In this document: positions 22,033 through 31,894 of the stretch, one piece after another
How the letters are laid out: each line of letters begins with the position of its first letter
How positions within the stretch are numbered: position 1 is the stretch's first letter
Assembly (NCBI GenBank): GCA_015499995.1
Contig: JADNRV010000447.1
Coordinates: 1 to 33,846 of the forward strand
Direction of reading: 5' to 3'
Source: Flammula alnicola
Taxonomy: Eukaryota; Basidiomycota; Agaricomycetes; Agaricales; Strophariaceae
DNA: 33,846 bases
The notes under the pieces: generated by a model
Database searches by the model: none
What the model was told of the DNA's origin: nothing
The model's input: only the letters and a program-made list of their open reading frames with translations
Made by a program: the position numbers and the translations under genes

Positions 22033-22173
22033 GCAACTAATTTTGATTGTTTCTTGCCATGGGAATTTGTATGTGAATTGATTCATGTGAAATGCAAGGT
22101 GAAATGAGCGAGCAACTAATTTTGATCGTTTCTTGCCATGGAAAGTTGTATGTGAATTGATTAATGTGGAATG
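22033..22173 (+). repeat. About 62-base imperfect direct repeat, period 79
   Basis: Two copies starting GCAACTAATTTTGAT run from 22033 to about 22094 and from 22112 to about 22173. They differ at only a few positions and share internal TTTCTTGCCATGG and TGTATGTGAATTGATT. No terminal inverted repeats or coding sequence are visible. Confidence 0.85.
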
Positions 22174-22309
22174 AGCGTCAGTGTCCTAAAGTACATTGGT
22201 TGATAGAATACATAGAGACTACACTACAGTTGGGGTTTAGAAAAGGTTCTAATAGTAATGACTCGAGTCAACAACTGCCAAAGCAGATCCAATTTTAGAT
22301 ATTGCGGAT

Positions 22310-23183
22310 TTAAGCAGCGGGGAGGGTGCCGCCTGCTGCACGGGCAGCAGCGGCGACAGCCTCCTCTTCTTGACGATCACGTTCTTGTTGGTCAAGAATA
22401 TCCCTCCACGAGTGATCAGCGTTGCCCTGCAGAAAGGCGATTAGGTCAGCGTGGGGATCAATTGATACAAAGCAAACTGAACGAACTTCTTTGGTCATAG
22501 CGGCTCGCCTGGTTTGTGTGAGAGCTCCAGCAGCGATAAGGAGAGCAACTGTCAAGCCCTGAGCCCACATACGAGCTTGCACAATCTTCTGAGGATATGT
22601 TTGGAATCTAGAAGACAGGCATTTAGTTGATGTGTCAAGAAAGGTGTTGGACAAGACGCACTTGTTGCGAGAGATGATGACACCAGCGAGAGCCAAACTT
22701 CCAGCCCAGCCGCCCATGATCAAACTGTACTGATGACGGAACGACCAGTCCCCGATCTTTTGGCTGGTGGTCATTGCATCCCACTTCTTCTCGGCCTCAA
22801 GTTCCTTGTGATCCAAAATACGAAGACCTTCACCCTCCCTGCCGACAATGTCAGAAATATCTCTGCATTTAGGAGAAGTAAAACACACCATTGAGATCGT
22901 TCATATTCAAGTCCACGGCGCTCGGCCTGGATGGATAGGCAAGGAGCCACGACGATGATGACACCAAGTGTCTTCAGAGACAAAGGCAAGCGACGGTAGA
23001 CCGCGAGGTTCTTGTGCGCCCAATACGAGCCAGCAAGTGCAACTGCTCCACTGGCAAGGCCACCTTCGATGGCACCTCGTTGTGAGGCAGCGGCATGCGC
23101 CTGCACCTGTCGGTCATCTACGAACTGGCAATGAGTGGTCAGCACAAACATTGTCGCAGTAACAAAGCGAACGGTACCTTCAT
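22310..23183 (-). CDS. RCF2: Respiratory supercomplex factor 2, HIG1-domain inner-membrane protein
   Basis: A mitochondrial inner-membrane protein that associates with cytochrome c oxidase and the III-IV supercomplex. Five minus-strand exons close in frame to 218 residues (yeast Rcf2 is 224): 23183-23178, 23124-22889, 22838-22662, 22607-22487 and 22426-22310. The N-terminal half has a membrane hairpin (GGLASGAVALAGSYWAH; LKTLGVIIVVAPCLSIQAE). The C-terminal half is a HIG1 domain with two membrane segments (LIMGGWAGSLALAGVIIS; AQGLTVALLIAAGA) and the signature Gln-Ala-Arg-Met-Trp-Ala-Gln-Gly between them. HSWRDIL and a charged, Ala-rich tail close the protein. The first coding exon is just Met-Lys. 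The last intron (22427-22486) is 60 bases with no stop, so reading through it would give 238 residues; its donor GTTCGT is weak. It converges with the arrestin-like gene. Confidence 0.9.
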
Positions 23184-23870
23184 GGTTGTAAGGGGTGAGG
23201 GTAGTGGAGCGGAGTGGAAGGAAAGGTATACGAATTCTGCGGTTTCGGAGGATGTCTGGCTTATAAAAGCGCGGGTTATGATCTAGACTCGCGGACTTCG
23301 CGGGGTTGTGACCTTCGAGTAAGCACATCACGTGATAGTCCACTCTTTCCGACTCCGTCCGCTATGTTCCGCACGAATCCTTTTCACTCGCAACTTCCAC
23401 TGGCAAGCCGTTCTTCTGTGGTGATCCGAACGGTGGCTCGTAAAAATAAATCTTGAATTCCGAATATCTGTCTTGGATTCCGAATACATGTACCCTGGCC
23501 CATCCGATTCATCCCGCTCACGTAAGGAAATGTATTCAACAACAGGTGTATCTACTACATGCGATCAATCAACAGGAAGATGTACATACGGGTTCTGACT
23601 AAATACTAATGTTACTACTAGGTACTTTCGGAAAGGATCATACGCTCGCGTTGGACGGACGTAAGGTTTGCATAGAGAGAGCATGGGGTGCATGGAACAT
23701 GTATTGGAATTGACGCGAGAAAGGAACTACGGAAACTTTCAAGAGCAGGAAAAACACAGCAAAGATGAAAAGAAACAAAGAAAGAGAAAAAAAGCCCAAC
23801 CACGGCAGATGCTCTGCAGATCCCTTACAAGAATTCAACTGACGCTTCAGGACAAGAGAGAGAAAATAAA
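23184..23870. other. Intergenic region upstream of RCF2
   Basis: About 690 bases between the start of RCF2 and the stop of the nucleoporin gene, both minus. An E-box palindrome TCACGTGA lies at 23328-23335, about 145 bases upstream of the RCF2 ATG. A TATAAAA element (plus-strand reading) is at 23262-23268. The right part is A-rich and should hold the nucleoporin 3' UTR. No gene is supported. Confidence 0.5.
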
Positions 23871-26800
23871 TCAGAAATGGTCCACGGTAAATGTCCATGT
23901 CCCAGTCTTGATATCGAAGCTCTCGAAATGCGTGTCCTTCATATTCTTCAAGCGTTTCAGATGCTTGATCGCGTTTGGATGATTTGGGTCCATGATAGGC
24001 TCGCGCGAGGCCTTGTCCAGCGCCCAGCACCGCTCCAAAGACAGCTTAGCCTTAACATTAAGCCCCGATCCTGGAGGCGGCTTGTCCACCTCTTCGCTAT
24101 CGGGATAAACGCTGCACTCCTTGTCATCGAACCTGACAACGTCCCCAAGTAGCGCACCGAGTTTCGATAATCCCGTCAGATCCACGGGTTCTAAAAACTC
24201 GATCTGACCGTATCCTTTCCGCCCGACGATGAGACCGTTAAATGCAGACAGCTGGTCGTACCCGGCCTTCTTCAACGTCGGCAGATCAGGCTTCATCCAA
24301 TAATCTCCATCTCCAAGTTCCGTAGAGCTCGACTGCTCCTCTGCAGGGGCGGCGGGCACATCCTTCGTCGTGAAGCGATTCGGACTACGTTGTGGTTGTG
24401 TGCGCGATGCAGGCGTAGGAGAATCCTGCACCTGAGGCGCGGAAGCCAGAGCGGCATCCTTTTCCCTCGATGCAACACTCAATGCAGGGCTGAACGTGAC
24501 TTTGCCTGCCCGTAAGGCGCCTGGACTGCCCGACTTGACGAAAAACTCTGAAGGCTCGACCTTCTTCTCGAGAATAACCTTCTTCACACTGTGTCGCCCA
24601 CCGCTGCCGAGCGCAGGACTTCCACTCCGCCCCAAGAAATCTGGACCGACAGAGGCGGACATCGAATCCGCTTTGCTGAGCGAAAGGGCACCTGGTTTTC
24701 CACTAGTGAAGGAGAGAGGGGTGTTGCCACCAGATGTCGATGTAGTGAGAGAGGACACAGATCCAAAGCCACGGAGCTTCGAGTTTGCAGGAGTATACCC
24801 TAGCTGTACGCGTGGGACAGGAGATCGTGTCGGCATGTCCAAGAAAAACCCAGCTTTCTTCTTGGGAGCGTTTTGTTCAAGGTCGACGATGCGAGGACCA
24901 GGTGGGAGCATAGAGAATATGGGTAGGTTGTCGCCAATAGGTTGTGAGATGGACGCCGTTAGCGTTCCTTGCGCTCCTGGAGCATTGGCAGACGCGCCGA
25001 AAAGACTTGTAGACATGCCTTGGCTGCCAGAAAGCGACCCTCCAAGTAATGGTGCAGCTGGCTTGTTCCCGCCGAATAATGAACTTTGGGTCGATTGTCC
25101 AAAAGTGTTGGCGAAGAGAGGATTTTGCGCGGTCTGACCTGCATTGGCTTGAGATTGTCCCAAACCGCCGAATAGGTTCGAAGTAGGAGGTTGTGCCGGC
25201 TTATTGAACATGCTTCCAAAGAGGTTGCCTCCCTGTTGCTGTCCTTGTTGCTGTTGACCCGGTTGTTGTTGCTGGGTGTTGCTAAAGAGCCCAGTACCCG
25301 TTGTCGTGGTGCCGAATAAGGATGGTGCTGTTGTTTGACCTCCACCGAATACTAACGCTTAAGTCAGTGAAAAATCGAATTTTCAGCATGAAAGGAACTT
25401 ACGCGAGGGTTGAGCACCCTGCTGCTGCTGCTGTGGTTGTTGTTGTTGCTGCCCGCCACCGAACAAGCCTCCGCCGAAAAGCGATGGTTGTTGAGTTTGC
25501 TGTGGTTGCTGCTGCTGCTGTTGTTGCGCATTTGTTGCACCGAAGGCCCCAAAAGGCGACGGATTGGTCTGTGTGGTGGTTGAAGTACCAAAAATCGAGG
25601 GCTTGGCAGCAGTGGTTCCTAGATTTTTTTTTTGTTAAGAAGTAGAAATACAAACATCAAGGTCAACGACATACCAAAAGTGCCAAACGCGGATTGGGTA
25701 TTTGCAGGTTGGGTACCACCAAAAAGACCTGTTCCTTGAGCAGGTTGCTGTTGTGGCTGCTGAGTGCCCCCGAATGCAGAAGGCGTGGTAGTAGTAGCTC
25801 CAAATGCACTTGTTCCGCCACCTGATCAATGAATCAGTAAGAGAACGAGAGACAATCATGAAATTGCTTACCTCCACCAAAGGCCGTAAAGGCAGGTTTA
25901 TTTGCTGCACCGAAAGCTCCGCCACCACCAAAGATGCTTGTCTGCTGCTGCTGAGGCTGCTGTGGTTGACCGAATGCGCCAGTTCCTCCGAAGGCACTCG
26001 TCTGTTGTTGTGGTTGTGTCTGACCAAAGGCACCCCCTCCTCCAAACAATGGATTGGTATTTGTAGCTGCAGGCTGTGTGGTACTTTGACCGAATGCACC
26101 AAATGCTGGCGTCGTCGTCGCCGCATTAGTTGTGCCGCCAAACAAGTTGGTAGCTGGCTGCTGTGCTGGTTGCCCGAAGAGACCCGTGGTGGCAGGCTGA
26201 GCACCGCCGAATGCTGATTGACCGAAGGCCCCCGTCGTCGACGCTGTTTTACGGTTTTGAGCGTAATCTTGCACTCGGAGTTCCTTAAATATCAATTAGA
26301 TAAAGAACGAAAGCTAGAAGTATAAATGACTAACTTCGAACGAATAGCCAATGTATTGCGGCAAGCAGGAGATTGACTGGAATTGAAGGGTAATATTTCC
26401 GTCTTTTTCGGTGATCGCGCTATATGGTGGATTGGCAGTTCCTGTAGTTACAATAGGATGACTTGAACCTGTCGTTCCTGGAGAAGATGAGATCGAGATC
26501 GAATAGAAAAGTACAAGACTTACCAACTGCAGTTCCGAATGTCTTATTACCGCCAAACAAGGAGCTGGTACCACCAAAAGCGCTGGTGGTGGCGGGAGCC
26601 GCAGGTTGTCCAAAGACCGACGTAGTGGCTGGGGCTGGATTGCTCGCAGGCTGGCCAAACGCGCTTGTTCCTCCACCGAACGCGCTAGTACCCCCACCGA
26701 ACGCGCCGAAACCCCCGGCAGGCTTCACCCCAAAGGCTCCTCCAGTGCTGCCTGTGTTGGCATTGCTAAAGGCACCTGTTCGCAATGTGGGTTGACGTTG

Positions 26801-27112
26801 CAAACTGAGGGGAGAGGACTGCATACCAAATCCACCCGAGGTCGTGTTGGTACTGGGAGTGGTGAGATTGCCGAACATTGGGTTAACCTGTGGTTGTGCT
26901 GGCTGCTGCTGCTGCTGCTGCTGTTGGGGTTGACCAAAAGCACTTGTGGATCCGAAGGCTCCGAGGGAGTTAATAACGCGTTGAGTGAGTCAGAGGCAAA
27001 GTAATCACTCACCATTATTAGTAGTGCTACCAAAAGCAGATGGTTGCCCAAATGCACTGGGTTGCTGTGGTTGCTGGTTTTGTTGGGGGTTGGTCCATGA
27101 TGAGCCGAACAT
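23871..27112 (-). CDS. NUP98: Nup98-type FG nucleoporin with GLEBS motif, ending at the autoproteolytic His-Phe
   Basis: A phenylalanine-glycine nucleoporin forming part of the pore permeability barrier and docking mRNA-export factors. Seven minus-strand exons close in frame to 977 residues: 27112-27013, 26958-26524, 26477-26335, 26283-25872, 25821-25675, 25618-25403 and 25351-23871. Dozens of FG, GLFG and AFG repeats with Gln-rich spacers fill residues 1 to about 600. A GLEBS (Gle2/Rae1-binding) motif interrupts them near 205-240 (YIGYSFEELRVQDYAQNRK, spliced between Glu and Glu). The C-terminal autoproteolytic fold spans about 834-977 (DYWMKPDLPTL, GYGQIEFL, ending GTWTFTVDHF). Translation stops right after His-Phe, so no C-terminal Nup96/Nup145C partner is fused. 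This corresponds to the yeast Nup100/Nup116 layout. CAG-type repeats encode the Gln runs. It is divergent from RPA135 with 263 bases between starts. Confidence 0.95.
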
Positions 27113-27375
27113 AATGACTGAAGATGGCAGCACAAGGGTAAGAAGGGGTTGTTGCTATTCAGCACAACGGCCAACAGCCTTTGAGCCAGCCAGAAATCCA
27201 CTGAAGTCAGTTGAGACTCCGCTGTCTGTGTTTCACACGCTACCGTCATTGGTTCCGTGCACGTGCACAATTTTCTGGTTCCCGATTGGGAACTCGATCG
27301 TGAAACCATTGGCATTAACGAGTTTTCAGGACTTGACCTTTCATTGAAGCGCGTTCTGCCCAGGATTCCTCAAAA
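27113..27375. promoter_or_regulatory. Divergent promoter shared by NUP98 and RPA135
   Basis: Only 263 bases separate the two ATGs. The segment must contain both promoters and 5' leaders. A CACGTG-like motif sits in GTGCACGTGCAC at 27256-27267, itself a 12-base palindrome near the centre. No clear TATA box was seen for either gene. Confidence 0.6.
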
Positions 27376-30300
27376 ATGCCCGACGGATCAGGGCGAACTC
27401 AACCACCCACTACTTTTAATACTCTTGCGAGAGAGAAAATCTTTAGAAGTCCCCCGAAAGATGGTTCAACTTATAATATTTTGAACGAATTCGTCGCACC
27501 CCATATCGAGTCCTTCAACGCTTTATTTGACGACTCTGGATTGCCTTCTGGAGATGGAGATGGACGAGGTTTACTCAACCTTGCGCTGAAAGATATTGGA
27601 GAGCGCGTCATCTTTGACGGAAGTGGGAGAATTGGATCAGAGAGTGGACCACAAGGGTGGGGAAATAGAATGAGAGGTAAGTCTTGAGGGTATCTCGCGT
27701 GTCCTTGTAATGCCAATATTTCTCTTAGTATGGATTGAACAGGTGACAATTGCAAGGCCTATGGTCCCTGATAGGGATAAGACTGCCATAGAGCGGAAAG
27801 TCTTTCCGGCGGAAGTGAGTTTAGACTTACGTCTTTTTTTCTCTGCTGTAGAGCTACTTGTTAATTGACTTTTGAAGGCCCGTGAACGACTTACCTCATA
27901 CCGTGGTCGGATGACAATCAAGGTCTGTTGGACTGACACTTCGGGCCAGCAACACGACGCGGTGAAGGATTGTGGACTTGTACCAATCATGGTTAGGGTC
28001 AGTGACTTCAATATTGTCTATCATTTAGGATTCTGAGTATACTGTTTGTAGTCTGTAAGGTGTAACCTACGTTCCATGTCCTCGGCAGATCTTGTACGAC
28101 ATCACGAGGAACCTGAAGAGTTCGGAGGTTATTTCATCATCAACGGAAACGAGCGTTTAATCCGCTACCTCATTCTACCCCGGCGGAACCATGTTATTTC
28201 TTTGCTTCGACCCTCCTTCGCAAATCGAGGACCTTCATATACACAATACGCTGTCCAAATCAGATGCGTCCGTCCCGATCAAACAAGTGTCACCAACACC
28301 CTACACTATCTTCAAAACGGCAGTGCCATGCTCCGATTTACATGGCGAAAGCAAGAATATGTGATACCGATTATGCTTGTCCTCAAAGCTCTTGTCAGCG
28401 CTTCAGACAAGGAAATCTTCGAAGGAATTATGATGCAAGACTACGAAAATACATTCCTGTCCGACCGTGTCGAGCTGCTCCTAAGAAGCTTCAAGATGTT
28501 TACGATGTATACTGGCGAGCAGTGCCTGGAATATCTGGGAGACAAGTTTCGCGTAATCCTAAACTTACCAGAAGATTGGTCAAATGCTGCCCAGGGTGCT
28601 TGGCTACTTAAAAAGATGGTACTGGTCCATGTGGAATCGCCTAGAGACAAGTTCAGGATGCTCCTGTACGTGATTGTCATTGAATTTTATATTTTTTGTT
28701 TTAAACAATCAACAGGTTCATGCTTCGAAAACTCTATACTACTGTCTCTGGTGCCTGCTGTGCTGACAACCCGGATTCGCCTCAACACCAAGAGGTTTTG
28801 CTTCCAGGTAGTCTGTATGGCATGATTATCAAGGAGCGCATGGAAGAAATCTTGAATAACATCCGGAATAGCATCACAGCAGATGTTAGAAATGGTGTTA
28901 CTGTTGACTTCAATGACAGTGCGTAGTCTCTCTTCCCCTTGCTGATGCCATACTAAAATTCGAACGGCAGAACGGTACTTTAGCAAAGTTTTGTCCAAAG
29001 TCAATTTCGACATTGGCGCAAAGCTATCAAATTTTCTTGCAACCGGCAATCTCGTCTCTCCAACTGGTCTCGACTTGCAGCAAGCTTCTGGATTTACCAT
29101 CATTGCTGAAAAGCTCAATTGGCAGCGTTATATTAGTCATTTCCGATGTATCCATCGTGGTGCATTCTTCGCCGAGTTGAAGACTACTACCGTCCGAAAG
29201 CTGTTGCCGGAAGCATGGGGTAAGACTTATCCTTTATGCTCATCAGCATGACTGATGCACTTTCCACAGGTTTCTTGTGTCCTGTGCATACGCCTGATGG
29301 ATCTCCTTGCGGTCTCCTTAATCATCTGTCGCGAACTTGTCGCATCGTCACCAGCCCACTTGCCGTTGCCCATATCCCTGCTCTTCTCGCAGCTCATGGA
29401 ATGACACAAGCATTTGCTCCATCAGTCGACGGCCGCAACAATGTTTGCATCCAACTGGATGGGCGCGTCGTTGGATGGGCTCGCCCAGAAGTCGCTGCAC
29501 AACTCGCTTCGAATCTTCGGATATGGAAAACAGAAGAAAAGATGGATGTTCCTCTTGACCTCGAAATTGGGCTGGTACCGGAGTCAAAAGGCGGCCAATA
29601 CCCTGGATTATACTTGTTCTCGACTAGGGCTCGCATGATGCGGCCTGTGAAATATCTTGCTAACGGTCGGGATGACCAAGTTGGCCCCTTCGAACAGGTG
29701 TACATGGATATCGCGTGCACTCCTGCAGAAATTGAATCCAATTCAACCCACGTTGAACACGACCCAACCAACTTCTTGTCAATCCTGGCTAACCTCACCC
29801 CATTTTCCGATTTCAACCAGGTCAAATCTCAGTTTAGTCTCAGAAAAAGTTAGATTCTAACGTTAATTTTAGAGTCCTCGTAATATCTACCAATGCCAAG
29901 TACGTTATTATATATATGCCTGAATGCCATACTAATTCTTTGGAACTCAGATGGGTAAACAAACTATGGGCACACCTTCGACAGCACTCCAACATCGAAC
30001 GGACAACAAACTCTATCGTCTCCAAACAGGACAATCTCCCGTGGTCCGCCCTGCTTTGCACAACACATATGCTATGGACGCTTTCCCTAACGGCACAAAT
30101 GCTGTGGTTGCCGTTATCTCGTATACGGGTTACGATATGGAAGACGCTATGATTCTTAATAAATCGGCACACGAGCGGGGCTTTGCATACGGCACGGTAT
30201 ACAAGTCTCAGACCATTGACCTCAAGGACATGCGAGGGGCCTCCAAAAGCTCTACGCCTACACTGCACTTCGGTGTGGGCAAAGAAATACCTTCTTTCGG

Positions 30301-31653
30301 CGAGAAGATGCATGCATGTTTCGAATTCATTGATCACGATGGCTTGCCTTATGTCGGGGCAAGGTTAACTTCGGGAGATATCATGGCTGCTTACATCGAC
30401 GATACCACGGGACGAACAAAATTCGTCAAATATAAGGGTGATGAATTAGCATATGTTGATCAAGTACGGCTCCTTGGTACGTCGGCCTTTTCTCGGTCTT
30501 CCTATTTTTCTGATCAGTTTTCTAACTCACGCCTTGACAGGCAGTGACGCTGGTGATAGCGAACTTCAAAAAATTCACCTCACATTGCGTATAACTCGTG
30601 CGCCTGTGATTGGTGATAAGTTCTCCTCGCGACATGGACAGAAAGGTGTCTGTTCCCAGAAATGGCCAGCTGTTGACATGCCTTTCAGCGAGAGTGGAAT
30701 GCAACCCGATGTTATCATCAATCCTCACGCTTTTCCCAGTCGAATGACTATTGGAATGTTGGTGGAGAGCATGGCAGGTAAAGCGGGTGCCATGCATGGT
30801 CTAGCTCAGGATGCCACGCCCTTCAAGTGAGTTATTTCTCGTAGACTGAAGTGTTGAGTCGTTATTGATCATCAATTTTTAGATTCACAGAGGAAGATAC
30901 CGCCATCAACTATTTTGGTGACCAGCTCCTAGCAGCTGGCTACAATTATCATGGAAATGAGCCTATGTACTCGGGAATAACGGGACAAGAATTTGCGGCA
31001 GACATTTACATCGGTGTTGTCTACTATCAGCGGCTGCGCCACATGGTTTTAGACAAGTTCCAGGTTCGTACAACTGGCCCTGTTGATCCAGTGACGCGTC
31101 AACCTGTCAAAGTAAGGTTTTCCATTTAAACTTTTCGACATAATAGAGTTTTGATGATGTACCCAATTTCTAGGGTCGCAAACGCGCAGGAGGTATCCGT
31201 TTCGGAGAGATGGAACGAGACGCTCTGATAGCGCATGGTACATCTTTCTTGCTTCAAGACAGATTGATGAACTGCTCGGACTACTCGACGGCGTGGGTGT
31301 GTCGAACTTGTGGAAGCCTCATATCTCTAGGTTACGAAGACGTGAGCCTCGGCGAGATGGTGGTCGGCAACTCGGGGTCGTTGAAGCCTACTGGACCTGG
31401 TGGAGAATATTGCCGGGTGTGTAGAGCGGCTGCAGAACATCAAGAAGAGCTCGAACGCCAAGCGTTGGCGACAGGACAACACTTGCAACGCCCACAAGCG
31501 GACGTTCGTGTGGCTATCTCATCACAAAATGTGCTTAACCGAGCATCCTCAAAAGGCGGTGACCTCGACGTTGTTGCCGTACCATATGTGTTTAGATATC
31601 TGTGCGCAGAGCTGGCATCTATGGGCATTGCTGTATCTTTAGAAGTTCGATAG
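27376..31653 (+). CDS. RPA135: RNA polymerase I second-largest subunit
   Basis: The catalytic beta-like subunit of RNA polymerase I, which transcribes rDNA in the nucleolus. Twelve plus-strand exons close in frame to 1223 residues (yeast Rpa135 is 1203): 27376-27676, 27729-27814, 27878-27997, 28052-28665, 28716-28918, 28971-29219, 29270-29820, 29873-29899, 29951-30476, 30541-30826, 30883-31111 and 31174-31653. Family blocks in order: [17 protein letters not shown] (protrusion/wall start), [18 protein letters not shown] (fork), [16 protein letters not shown] (exon 8/9 junction), [14 protein letters not shown], and [12 protein letters not shown] near 917-928 (hybrid-binding). The C-terminal clamp has a zinc site with CRTC (1107/1110) and CRVC (1144/1147). 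QDATPF and the RNA-pol-I-type AELASMG C-terminus distinguish it from Rpb2 and Rpc2. Exon 8 is only 27 bases. All diagnostic residues look intact. Confidence 0.96.
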
Positions 31654-31894
31654 TATTTTATTATATATCATGTCATGCTGAGCCTTGAAAGCTGTTGAAA
31701 GTTGTAATTCGCGGACGCATAATACATCCATAAGACATCCAGTCAAAAATTTACAGAGAAAGTGGGAGGGGTCGAATGCCCCTAACGAAAAGGAGAGGAT
31801 TTCCAGCAGGTGGCCTGTTGTATATAAGATAATGAAATAAATCCAAACATGAGGAAGTTTGAAGGGCGAAATATGGTATACTCGAAGAATGGGA
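31654..31894. other. Convergent intergenic spacer
   Basis: 241 bases between the stop codons of RPA135 and the right-end gene. It probably contains both terminators. No other feature is seen. Confidence 0.5.

Larger units (their letters stand above)
21630..22309. other. Convergent intergenic region with direct repeats
   Basis: About 680 bases between the stop codons of the arrestin-like gene and RCF2. It holds both 3' ends and two separate sets of direct repeats, listed below, plus a short GCTATCTC triplication near 21963-21984. No gene is supported. Confidence 0.55.

Noticed and set aside
24496..25137. 213-codon plus-strand open frame inside the nucleoporin gene
   Set aside because: It is antisense to the large last exon of NUP98, whose folded C-terminal domain is clearly coding. 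The antisense product has no family motif.
26890..26935. CAG/CTG triplet runs as a microsatellite or mobile element
   Set aside because: They are in frame and encode Gln spacers between FG repeats of the nucleoporin, a normal feature of the family.
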